DNA of 64,000 bases from Tulasnella sp. 424 (lineage: Eukaryota; Basidiomycota; Agaricomycetes; Cantharellales; Tulasnellaceae): assembly GCA_019633425.1 (NCBI GenBank), contig WSUB01000003.1, positions 3,480 through 67,479 of the forward strand, in the 5' to 3' direction. The notes beneath the pieces were generated by a model. The model was not told the origin of the DNA, did not search any database, and saw nothing but the letters and a program-made list of their open reading frames with translations. The first letter of the stretch is position 1; every line of letters begins with the position of its first letter. The translations under genes were made by a program, and so were the position numbers. This document shows positions 35,592-46,902 of this stretch, piece after piece.

Positions 35592-36789
35592 AGAGTTTAG
35601 GGGCCCAATCCTTCGTATAAATGTTGAATAGAATTCCCTCTGATCTCGGCCCGAAACCCTATTATCAAAGGAGGTTGCCATTGGCCGTGCATTACCAGAT
35701 CGTGAAGGTTGCCTGCAGATTGTGAATGCCAGGCCATATAAGACGCCTTTGGTTACTCTGACAAAAGATATAACCGTATTTGACCGGCTTTTATTGTCGG
35801 GTTTATTGTGCCGTTCATTGGAGATACCTTTGGTGGGAGCCAGCTGGGTTCGATCGTCAGTCTTTGAGCTTGAAAAAGCCTGGACAAACGCTCCCTTGCA
35901 CATCCATAAGTCCTCATGTTCTCGACCTTGCCAGCCTGTTGTTCAAGAGGTGTTAGTATGCCATCAACAACCAAATAGGCGGGATACACAGATGGGGTCC
36001 AAAGCTAGCTTCGTGGCGCTTCGTTCTTCATATCGTTTTCTCACTCAGCGTCCTTCCACAACGACGGCGTGAATTTCTCCGTCTACGAACGTTTCCCAAA
36101 CTTCTTTTCGGCCTTACAGAAGTCATTAACGGAAAGGCCGACGACTAGCGCTTGACAGGCTAGCTCATTCCGTTGACATGGTCGATGCTACTGCTCACTA
36201 CCCCTCCAATTTCGTGGCACTTCGAAGCCACCGCAAGAATTGCAGAGAAAACTCTCCTACTATAGGCGCTTCGATTAGGCTACAGGAAGGCGAGGTATCA
36301 GCCTGTTTCTCTCCCCGCAGCCTCGTCGGTATGGCGACCGCTGGACTTTACCGCCAGCCTGTACTGCTTGGGTGCCATACTTATGCGAGCAATGCCGGTG
36401 TCGATCAAACCGCCTCGATAACAATAACAAAACCGGATAATTTTGAGACTAGTATACTTGTTTCGATTATTGTAAGCATGTCAGGAGTGCCTGTGCCCTC
36501 CCAAGCAGAGGGTTTGCCAGCATGGAGAGATTGACGCGCGTACCACAATCGCTCACTATGCCTACTGGAATTCTGGGGCTCAATAACTTTTGAGACCTCC
36601 CTTCTATGCCGCATTGTGTCAACATCGAGGTACCCCGTATCGCCTGGACATGGGAATCCTACCCGGCGATGTCACTTGCTCCGACTTAAGGCAACCGGAG
36701 GCAACCGGGGATATCCACTCAGCCCGAGGGGCTATATAGTGGCATTGATATTTGGGGGGTATAGCTCCACCAACCAACCGCTAGTTGCA
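35592..36789. promoter_or_regulatory. upstream region of GH30 copy b
   Basis: 1.2 kb between the two GH30 genes. TATATA at 36733-36738 lies about 52 bp before the second ATG. No gene recognised. Confidence 0.5.
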
Positions 36790-38959
36790 ATGCGCTCCAC
36801 ACTCATTTTTCTCACTTCCGCATTCCTTTGCGCCTCTGGGCAACAAATCTACGACGTCTTCACCACCACCTGGGACAGATCCTCTCTTTTCACATATACC
36901 AATCTTTCACCCAATCCAATCAACTTCCAGTCAGGTGTCACTGCTGGGGATGCTGTCATCGATATATCACCCGACACCGTCTACCAGACAATGGACGGAT
37001 TCGGAGCTACCTTGACAGATTCCTCGGCCAAGCTTATGTACAACCTAAAGGTGACTGATATCTGAACCATATCTGTCTCTCATAGGGTTGATGGTTTCTT
37101 TTATTTTAGAATGCAGCGTGGCAAAACTACTGGGACTTGCTTGGTTACCTATTCGACAGTACGGACCTTGTTTTAGTATGAAGGGTCTTGGAGCTGAAAG
37201 ACCCCCTAGTCGCCGACGGAAAGACGAGTGCTGGGCTATCGGCCCTCCGCATCCCAATCGGCGCATCTGACTTCTCCGACAGTGGTAAGTTCATGGGGTT
37301 GCACCGAAAATGGAACCGTAGTGAAGTCTGTCCTCGATAGTCTATTCGTGGGACGACACGTCGGGAGACACATCTCTTTCTCAATTTAACATCAACTCTG
37401 TACCCTCCTACGTCTGGACCGTTCTGGCCGACATTGTTTCCGTTCAACCTAGCATCAAGCTTTATATCCTTCCATGGTCTCCTCCCGGATGGATGAAGGA
37501 CAGTGGGTCGATGAAGGGAGGTTCTCTTCAAAGTCAATACTTCAACACGTACGCGAACTATCTCCTTAAAGCGGTCCAGGCCTTTAACAGCAAAGGCTAT
37601 TCCGTTTACGCCATGAGCCTACAGGCGCGTTGCTGAACTTCGCGAAATGTTCGCTCAGCGCAGTTAAATAACAATCTTTTTGCATAGAATGAACCACTTA
37701 ACTCTGACTCCACTTATCCGACCGGTTACCTTACCTCAGCCAATGAAGCCATAATTGGCCAGACTCTTAGAGGGCTGCTCGACAACAATGGATTCAGCAA
37801 AGTGAAACTTATCGGCTACGAACATAACTGGATTAACACTGGTGAGGAATCCTTCGCTCGCCAGGAGCTTGGCTGAAGACTAACGATTGATTGGTATTTC
37901 AAGATTATCCCATGGATGTAGTAAGCCCCACATCAGCTCTCAGATTTTTTTTCCTCAATTAAGGGTCGGACTTAGATAGGAAAAGCGGGATCCTCGTTTG
38001 CCGGAGTGTCGTTCCATTGCTATGAAGGCGCCGTGGGTGCTCAGACGACTTTCCACAAGTGAGCATCAGTGTTGTCATGTGGCAAACTTGTCGTTCAATT
38101 CTGTCGTCACCGCAGCGCATTTCCGAGTGCGGAAGTCCATTTTACCGAATGCAGCGGGACGCTTGGCACGGATTGGTGGACTGACATCAAATGGGTAAGC
38201 TCTTCAATATGAATATCTCGCACTCAGGCAACTGATCTTGTCACAATGATACAGGACATGGACAATCTGTAAGTGATCCCAAGCCAGATAAACCCACAAC
38301 GATTGGTGCTAACTTCGCTCCTCCAGGGTCATCGGGGCACCACAGAATTGGGCACGGACGGTGATGAACTGGGCGCTTGCTCTGGACGCCTCCGGAGACC
38401 CGAAGTTGCCAGGTGCGTGGTAGAGCTTGGATAACGAGTTTTCGCTGACACGGTTGGTCCAGGAACGGATTCTTGCGGCGGTCCTGGTTGCCGCGGTATG
38501 GTGACGATCTCAGACACGACTTGGTCTGTCAATCAAGAGTGTAGGTCGACAGCACAACTCCGATCGCCGAGGTTCTGAACATGATCGTCCTGCAGTTTAC
38601 ACCCTTGCTCAGGGCTCAAGGGCCATCTTACCCAAGGACGCTGGTGGGCCTTGGGGTCAGAGGATTGGGTCCTCCGTTTCCGGCAGTCTATCCTGGGCAT
38701 TGAGAGTGAACGCGTTTGTGACTAGTAAGTCGAGTGCGAGCCCTACTAGCCATTTATTTCATTCTGATGTATGGAATTAGAGCGAAGCAGCTCGTCCGAT
38801 TGGCTTCGGTATTCAATCGTTGTACTGAACTGGAACGACAATAGCGGTGGAAGCTGGAACCCTCAACCCGTCTCGGCGACCATCAACTTCAAGGGTGTCA
38901 CTGCAGCGTACACCTTCCCCGTGGGCGTTACAACACTCTGGTGGTACGGAGCTCCATAG
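36790..38959 (+). CDS. secreted GH30 glucanase, copy b
   Basis: Thirteen exons: 36790-37050, 37110-37158, 37210-37284, 37341-37624, 37688-37841, 37904-37920, 37976-38058, 38116-38194, 38255-38268, 38327-38412, 38463-38540, 38596-38724 and 38781-38959, giving 495 aa. Every exon has the same length as in copy a. Signal peptide, MDGFGATLTDSSA, QNEPLN and HFTECSG are all kept, so activity is expected. The intron after exon 4 starts GCGCGT rather than GT, a GC-AG intron, where copy a has GTATAT. The gene converges on RRP6 with only 46 bp between stops. Confidence 0.94.
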
Positions 38960-39005
38960 GCGGGACCGTTTCAGAGAGAGGGGGCCGGTCATTTGTATTG
39001 TGATC

Positions 39006-42000
39006 CTATGACTTGAATGTCATCGACTTATTTCCAGACTTGGGCATCGTTAATTGGCGCGGCGGTGCGGGGAATGCTGGAACGTTGGCTCCGGCTGCCC
39101 GAGAAGTTAGCAGGACGCTTCGAATAAGTGTTGCCACGAACTCACCCTGCTTCCCCTTCCTCTTCTCTCCTTTCCCGACCTTTCGTTTCTTCGAAGGAAC
39201 TTGAGTTGCGCCCTGTTCATCCAATCCTTCGTCGAGAGGATTCGCTGCGGTTCCGTAGTCGTATGGAGCTACTGCTTCCAGTGCTTCTGCGGCCTCCTTC
39301 TTTTTCCTTTCTTTTTCCTCCCTCTTCCTCTTCTTCAATTCTAGCCTCTCATCTTCATCTTCCATGGTCTTGTCTCCTGGTGGTGTATCGCTTAGGCTTC
39401 CTTGTGCGGATGACGCTGAAGCCAGAGGTGCCGCAGCCGCCAAGAGTGACATTTTGGCAAGTTGGGTCTTGGTGTCCTGCTTCTCTCTTTCTTTCTTTTT
39501 CTTGTTCTTGGATTTCTTCTTGAGCTCCGGGTCTTTAACCTCGACTACCTCATCGTCATCTATCTCGACGTGTCTGGCCGGAGTGGATGTAAACTCCGCA
39601 AATTTTGTCGACAGGGATTGTCTCTGAGAGGCAGGAACGAAGGGAATCTGTTCAGGTTCTGCGGGTACTGTGTACTGTTGAACCGCGGGAGTCTGAGCGA
39701 CTCTGGAGATGTTGGCCGTTTTAAGGATTTCCTGGAGGAGCACATGGTCAAAACCGTATTTACATGAACATTCGATCACTTCCCACTCACCGGAACAGAC
39801 GGAGTAATCACGAGGGTGCTATGAATCTTCTGGACTATGTCACGGTGAAGTGAGTTCTGTGAATGTTAAAGTGATGAGAGCTCGCTACGCGAAAAAATGT
39901 GCGATGCGACGCACAGACATAGTTGACTTGGAAGTGTCCATATCCCCAAATAAGGAGCTGTTCGTGGTAACGAAGGGAACGTGCTCCGAGCCTTGCTCGA
40001 ACAGGCTACTGGCTGAACCTATGTCTCAATCAAAACTCAATAAAACCCGCGAGTCAACCAGCTTAAAATAGAGGAGCGTACTTGGTGGATCAATCAGCTG
40101 CCCATCATTATCGGGCGAAACATTCGCGAAAGGGCCCGAATCGACATCCATGGCGCCACGTGCAGCGAAAGCTTTACGTTCTTCCGCCTTTCTTGCCTCA
40201 TTCTTCCCATGGTCAGCAATCGCTTTCTTGATGGTGTTAATTAACTCTGTCGCGCGGTTCCGCACTAGTGGCGGTGTTGGCTGCACCACGCTGAACAGCT
40301 GTGTAGCCTCCCTTGGAGTTCGCTCCGCCAATGTGAACAAGAACTGGTTAGGGAGAACGTATCTACAGAGGAGGGAAGTTATTAAGCGGCGGAGTAAAAA
40401 AGCTCATCCGAAGAAAACGCACCGGACGCTCTCATCCTCCTCCCGAGCCACCCGAACCCTCCACTCATAGACAGCCTCGTAAACCGCTAACTGCTTTCCC
40501 CAGAGCCCCTTATTCCACTTTCTGGCCAAGAAGTGTGCGCTCTCCTTCGAAAAGTCTTCGTTCACGTGTACGTTGAGGGCTGTGGTGGCCGAGTTGTGGA
40601 GAACTGTCCGAATACTGTTGGGCTGACCGTCGGCATGGTCCAGCAGTTCGTTGCGTAGGCAATCAAAGACGTAGAGGAGGAAGTGGGTGTCGGAGCGAGC
40701 GTAGAAGAGCATCTCTTCTGGGATTGGTCGGATTCTCCAGTCCGCCAGCTGGTATCGTTTGTCCGCCGCAAAATCACAGTACTTCATCAGAAGGAAGGCT
40801 AGACTCTTTTTGGGAAGGCCTAAGATGGATATTGTTAGCGCTGTACTATTCTGCTAGAGCTAGCCGCACACTCACCCAGCTCAACGGATGCATGATACGT
40901 ATCGAAAAGGTTGACCACATACAAATTGAAGTCTCGTTGAAGCCAAGTGATGTCCGACTGCGCTCCATGGAAGACCTTGACAATGTTTGGATTCGTAAAG
41001 ACCTCGTTTAGAACGACCAACTCTTCTCTCAACGACAGTGTGTCGACGACGAAGTCTTCATCACGTGTGCTGATCTGCATTAAGCAGACGAAGCCTCCGA
41101 AAGACCGGTAATCGTGGTGTTCAAGGTCCACAGCAATCTCTGATGCAACTTTGAGCTTTTCGAGCGTTGCAGACAATCCAGATGGAGTGTCGATCCAGGT
41201 GAAAGGTGTGTCATCGAAGGAATTGACAGGCCGCGGATTTGTTCTCTCAAATAGCCGAGGAGGGTACTGGATGTTTGCAATTTCATGACGGTATGGATGA
41301 GAATCACTGGTCGAGAATATTTCAGTATAAGGAAAATTGGCACAGTGTAAAGGGAGCCTACATGTGTTCTAGCGGCCTTAGAGCATGAGGCTTTGATTGC
41401 AAGCTGTGTTTCCATACTTGGGGTGTGTTGTCTGGGGCGCGGGCAAACTTCAGCTGCGGCTTCGGTAGCGAGGCAGCATGTGTGAGGGTGTGATCCAATC
41501 GCTTCGTCCGATCGGGCTCTTTCTAGAGAGCGAGGGAGTCAACTAAGTTGTGGGGGTGCGTTCGGCCTTGAATGGTACCTTTGCGGTTGGCTTCTCAGCG
41601 AGGGGAACCGCCAGTGTCTTCTTCCCGTTGAATTCATCCAAGCAGGAGTCCTATGAGGCAGACATCTTAAGCAATGTCTTCCTAGGGTTTGTCGTGATCC
41701 TTAGCTTACGACGTTCTCGAACAAACTGTCGAGCATGTCAACCACTAGTTCATGGTACCGCTCGACGACGTCCTCATCATCCACCAACTGTCTTGCCTTC
41801 CCCTTCCCCTTTGCACTTGACGACGCTTGTTCTGCACCGATAAACCCAAGCAGTTGGTTTGCCAGTCCGAGTATCCGAGAAGAACACGCATCGAGGTCCG
41901 TTCCTAGCTTTCGGTCCACAGTCCGTTGAAAACTGAGGTCGTTCTTGGATGGCAATGCTGCTGCAAACTTCCCCGACTCCACCGCCGCTTTCTGCAAGGC

Positions 42001-42069
42001 AGCTTGATATTCGGAAAATTCTTCAGTTGGTGATGGAACGGGCTCCTCTTCAGAGCTGCTTGAAGCCAT
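39006..42069 (-). CDS. RRP6: nuclear exosome 3'-5' exoribonuclease Rrp6
   Basis: Nine exons: 42069-41710, 41650-41579, 41522-41362, 41306-40876, 40819-40423, 40362-40082, 40018-39915, 39856-39791 and 39731-39006, giving 865 aa. The PMC2NT domain lies at about 1-115 ([20 protein letters not shown]). The HPYRHEI block precedes the DEDD-Y nuclease: [12 protein letters not shown] (D258, E260), [15 protein letters not shown] and [13 protein letters not shown]. An HRDC domain follows ([33 protein letters not shown]). The Lys/Glu-rich tail carries likely nuclear localisation signals. Rrp6 trims and degrades nuclear RNAs with the exosome; the PMC2NT part binds Rrp47. Nothing in the sequence suggests loss of function. 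Confidence 0.96.
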
Positions 42070-42306
42070 CGTCGGTGAGGCGTGATGGTTGAAACTAGAA
42101 CGATCGGGCGCTAATGGAGACACCGCAAAACTTTCCACGACGGCTAATGAATCGTGAGCTACCACGTCCTAAACAAGAACTTTGCTGGTCCCCATGCGCT
42201 TGTTCTACCTGCCCTCTCGCAATGCTAACTCGCCTCGAAGACCCTCTATATATGCGTAGCAATTATAAAAGAATAGTGTATGTATGAGAAATACATATGC
42301 AGTGTC

Positions 42307-43857
42307 TCAGTCCAAGCTGCCGCCATATTCTGTGTGCGGTATTAAGAAGCTAGCATTCTCTTCGGATAGGAAGTCTTCCAGAGTTAAAGGTCGCAGTTTG
42401 AATCCCTACAACGACAGTTAAGCAGGGTCAGTCCATAATGAACAGAAGGACTCATAATTCGAAGTTGGGACTCGCCTCTTTCTGAGCTTTCATCATCGCA
42501 CCATGATCGCCACCTTTTTCCCTCATGTATTCACGGACAGGGGCCATAGCAGCGTTTCGACACACTTCCTTCAAGTCCGAACCTGAGAGACCCTCGGTCC
42601 GTCGGGCAATAGTTTCGATCGAGAGTGACGGTTCCAGGCTGGTGCTCGTAAGCATCTGAAAGAAGGGTCGCTCAGCGTGTTACGAGACACCACACACTCC
42701 TAGTACATACGAGTTCAAGGATTCGCTCCCTCTGCTTGAAGTCTGGCAGTTTCACAGCGAACCGTTTGGGCATGCGCCGTAATATGGCAGCATCGATGTC
42801 AGTTGGGCGGTTGGTTGCACCGAGAACCATGATCCGTGATGCTTCGCCAGAGGCTAAGCCATCCCAAAGTCTGCCGGGATGTTAGAGACCGTCAAGGTGA
42901 ATTCCAGCCACCGGAGAACAAAACACGCACGTCATAAATTCCGCCTTCATCATGGCGGTCACCTCGTGATCACCACGACTTCGCTCCCGAAGGAAAGAAT
43001 CAATTTCGTCGATGAAGATGATACACGGCTGAAGTTTTCGTGCTAAGGAGAAGAGGCCAGCAACGAGCTTGTTGCTCTCACCGAACCACTTGTCTGAAAA
43101 GCGTTGCTTTTAGGAAATGATGCAAAACGCAGCCTCAAAGGTACGCACCCTGTATAACGCTGGCGGTAATATTAATGAACGTCGCCCCAGACTCTTTAGC
43201 TAGCGCCTTGGCAAGCATTGTTTTGCCGCACCCGGGAGGGCCGTACAGGAGGACACCCTTCGGAGCACTTATTAGGTTGGATTTGGCGGCGAACAGATCC
43301 GGGTAGCAAAGTGGGTAGATAACCGACTCTCTCAGACTTGAGACGATGGAATCGAGCCCGCCGACGTCGGAGAAGCGGATATGAATGTCGTCCGGGTGTA
43401 TTACTTCAGCGGCAATAATCTCTACGATGACGCCACGTCGAGAATTTAGCCTACTCCTGAGGGTAGATGATGAAGTTGACGCATACCTTCGTAGTGGGTG
43501 AGCTCCAGATTATTCTTGCCAAGGCGTTCCATTATTTTGTTTCCCTTAATTTTGGCGTCCGCTGATCGTGCATCCGTCTTGTTTTGCAGAGAATCCAAGA
43601 CATACTGCCAGTTCGAGGTCAGTCAGACGTTCCACTTCAGACGTGGGTGGTCTGTAAACATACCTGCACGGTGAAATAGAGCGCTACCTGGGTCCATATA
43701 GTCAGCGGGATCAGGCAGCGGACGTGGGGGGTCTCACTTGAGAAGCAACGAATAAAGCCACTAGGACGGCCACCGTCAGCCATTATCAAGACTAGCGTTG
43801 GTATGGAAGATATAACGTACCGTCAATGGCTTTCTTTCCGAATTCCTTAGTGGTCAT
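42307..43857 (-). CDS. MSP1: mitochondrial outer-membrane AAA ATPase Msp1/ATAD1
   Basis: Nine exons: 43857-43821, 43760-43738, 43687-43664, 43604-43487, 43421-43149, 43093-42931, 42870-42711, 42655-42476 and 42405-42307, giving 358 aa (human ATAD1 is 361). An N-terminal membrane helix ([19 protein letters not shown]) is encoded across three tiny exons. Then come FSDVGGLD, Walker A GPPGCGKT (128-135), Walker [24 protein letters not shown] and [17 protein letters not shown]. Msp1 extracts mislocalised tail-anchored proteins from mitochondria and peroxisomes. The last intron begins GCGAGT, a GC-AG intron, needed to reach the family ending [12 protein letters not shown]. It is divergent to ALG11. 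Confidence 0.95.
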
Positions 43858-44029
43858 GTTGGTGGTTCAGAATCGGAGGGAGGGAGGGGGCAAAACAACG
43901 CGGCTGGGTGCAGTTCAAGCTCCCATCGCGGCGCATTTTACCACGTCGAACTCCGGTCGGCTCATCGAGACCACCGACCGGGCCTTACGACGCGACGCGC
44001 TCGGCACCTGTTCTCAACAACGTTCGGAC
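43858..44029. promoter_or_regulatory. 172-bp bidirectional promoter, MSP1/ALG11
   Basis: Start codons of MSP1 and ALG11 face away from each other across 172 bases. No TATA box seen. Confidence 0.5.
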
Positions 44030-46030
44030 ATGTTCTCCTTCACTCAAATCGCCTTCGTACTATTCCTAGAAGGATGCGCAGAGGCCGTGCGCTTGAACTC
44101 GATGGGCACACATCCATTCTATCCTCATCTCATCATCCTCGGGTTCACACTCGGAGCTACAGTCTTCCGATGGAGAGCTTGGTGTCGGCGAGCCCACGAC
44201 AAGCGGAAAGCTCTAATCCAACGACATTCTCAAACGCTAGATGAAAATCCACCTATGACAAGCAAGAGGATTGTGGGCTTCTTTCACCCATATTGGTGAG
44301 CAGCCCAGTTGTAACGTAAATTCGACGTCTGACCGACACAATAGTAACGCAGGTGGAGGAGGTGAAGTTGTGCTGTGGACCGCTGTGGCATACCTACAAA
44401 GGACGGAACCAGATGTCATCTGCGCTATCTATACTGGAGACAAAGATGCCACCAAAGACGAAATCCTCGCCAAAGCCAAGGTCAGTGAGCGCAGCTTCCA
44501 AGGCCTTCGTTTGGCCTGACGTCTCCCATTGCAGTCACGTTTCAATATCGAGCTTTCACCTCACAACCTCGAGTTCATCTGGCTTAATAACCGCAAGCAA
44601 GTAGATGCGGCTACATGGCCCAAATTTACTTTAATTGGGCAGAGCATCGGCTCGGTCCTGTTGGCCCTCGAGGCAGTCGACGCCTTAATACCTGATATCT
44701 ACATTGGTTCGTTCCGGAATACGACCCATGTGAAATCATCTAACTATTCATTTAGATACCATGGGCTATGCATTCACGTTCAACCTTATCTCTGTCCTTT
44801 CCCGAGTGTTCACCCGGATACCAGTGGGAGCCTACATCCATTATCCTACCATCAGCACCGACATGCTCCAGCGGGTCGAGGCGCGTAAAACTGGCCACAC
44901 CAATGAGGATGCAATTGCGAAGAGCTGGTGGAAGAGCAAGGCAAAATTGGTGTGAGGGCCTTGATAGAGATCCTTACACGTATGCTGGGTGAAACTGACA
45001 CGATTGCTTTTTAAGGTACTACCGCTTGTTCGCTCTCTTGTACTCGCTTTCTCTCCTCCAGGCCGACCAAGTAATTGTCAACTCTTCCTGGACCCAAGGT
45101 CACATAGACTCTCTTGTCGCGTTACTGCTATCTCTGCTATCCAAAGTCGTGAATCTCGAACCATTGGAACAGGCGGCGGTACCCATCGTCTACCCACCAT
45201 GCGATACGTCGAAACTAAAGGAGCTCGCGTTGGAGGGTCGAGAAAAGGTGGTTCTCAGCGTGGCTCAGTTCCGGTGAGCGAGGGTCCTCGCACCAGCGGT
45301 TTGTAGACCTAATCGCCTCAACAGCCCTGAAAAGGAACATGCCACGCAAATACAAGCCCTAAATCTTTTCCTTGAGAAATATCCCGACCTCCGATCAGGG
45401 CCAGACGGAGTGCGTCTCGTTCTAGTTGGCGGGTGCAGAACAGCGGAAGACGAAGCCCGAGTTGTAAAACTACAAGAACTCGTCCAAGAGCTGCATCTCG
45501 GGGTGAGCTCACATTGGTTGTCGCTCTGAGCGCTCGTGGCTTAAAGTTCTCTTTGGAAGGATAACGTGGAGTTTGTAGTGAATGCACCCTATGATGTGCT
45601 TCTCAGCTGGCTTGCTCGGGCTTCAGTTGGGATAAGCACAATGGTTGACGAGCACTTTGGTATCAATGTCGTCGAGTACATGGTGCGGCCCAGACTCTTA
45701 CTATGGTTTAAACGAATCCTGATCCCTTTCGCGCAGGCCGCAGGACTCATACCTCTGGTACACGCCTCTGGAGGACCGCTGAAAGACATCGTTACACCGT
45801 ATACTCCTTCAGCCTCATCAATTGAACCTGAACCGACGGGATTTCACGCCACGACTGCGGAAACCTATGCTTCTGCACTCGACAAGATCTTCCTCCAGCT
45901 TTCTGATGCTGAACTTCTTGCCATTCGTAGCCGAGCAAGACTCAGCGCCCAAGAGCGCTTTGGCCGCGCGCAGTTCGAGAAGGGTTGGGCAGTCTTTTGG
46001 GAACAGTTAAAAAGCAAACAGCATCAGTAG
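44030..46030 (+). CDS. ALG11: GDP-Man:Man3GlcNAc2-PP-Dol alpha-1,2-mannosyltransferase
   Basis: Eight exons: 44030-44295, 44345-44480, 44535-44706, 44756-44951, 45016-45273, 45325-45502, 45560-45682 and 45737-46030, giving 540 aa. It adds the fourth and fifth mannoses to the lipid-linked oligosaccharide on the cytosolic side of the ER. Seen are an N-terminal hydrophobic anchor, [71 protein letters not shown], and the GT4 nucleotide-sugar E-x7-E loop [15 protein letters not shown]. Length is near yeast Alg11 (548). Confidence 0.95.
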
Positions 46031-46608
46031 GACTATTGGTGGTCATGCATTTTAGTTCTTAGCACCCATTACATAAATAGATCGAATACACGAAGCGCGG
46101 CACAGCTCCAGCTTGATAGATTAGGCCCCATCAAGGTTCTCTAGGACCACTCTAAGCCGTCGTATGCACGGTCGGTCTCGACCTTCAGCTTTCAAATCGT
46201 TCGTATACTATTACAAAATGACAGCAGCCATGAGGATGCATGGGCAAGACGGCGGGACATGTGTTGATGAAAGGAACTTTTAGCTAGGTCACACTTGAAT
46301 GTGACACATCCATCCGATCTCATAAAATGGACCTTGGGCGAGCTCCGCGGTAGCCATCGCTATTGAACGCCTTGCGATAGATGCCGAGAAGGTCCCCCGG
46401 AGAGCCAAAGGATGAGATGTTGTACCACAGGTCAACGATCGGACCAGGTTTTGATGTGGGGCGTTTCGATGTGGCGCCCGCTCTCTCAGACCCCCGATAG
46501 ACAAGACGCGTAGGTCTACGACTTCCCTACCGGAGATAAAGGAAGTGCTGCAGTGTAATGTCAGAACGTACTCGAGAAGAGCGCGACGATAACGAGACCA
46601 ACCCGGAA
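46031..46608. other. intergenic, convergent 3' ends
   Basis: 578 bases between the stops of ALG11 and the small membrane protein gene. No further gene seen. Confidence 0.5.
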
Positions 46609-46902
46609 TTATGATTGAGCTCGAGGGCTTAGCTGCAGCAACTGCTGCAAATAAATGTGGATCAAAACCGCCACGACGAGGACGAGGATGAACCCGAAAT
46701 GATCCACAAGCAGCTTGTAGATACCCCAGAGAAGAGATAAGAAGGTCTGAAGCGCCAAAATCGTTTGTGAATTAATCCCCGGAGCGACATTTTAACAGAT
46801 ACATACTTCAGCACCGCCATCCGGTGGAGGTTGGGGTTGCTGGACATCGGGCTGGGCCCGTCTTGGAACTTGGGCCACGGTGTACTTGCGTGTCTGTTCC
46901 AT
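46609..46902 (-). CDS. small single-pass membrane protein, 77 aa
   Basis: Two exons, 46902-46807 and 46746-46609, joined across a gtatgt..ttcag intron of 60 nt. Residues 1-32 are polar and Pro/Gln-rich (VQQPQPPPDGG). Residues 33-70 are strongly hydrophobic (FLSLLWGIYKLLVDHFGF, then ILVLVVAVLIHIYLQ), followed by a short polar end. There is no signal peptide, so it would be tail-anchored-like or a short ER/mitochondrial membrane protein. I do not recognise the family. Support is the clean splice, the coherent membrane segment and its location at the end of a gene-dense block. Confidence 0.6.

Noticed and set aside
39128..39523. 131-codon plus-strand frame
   Set aside because: Mirror of the Lys/Glu-rich RRP6 tail; Leu/Ser-rich composition typical of antisense.
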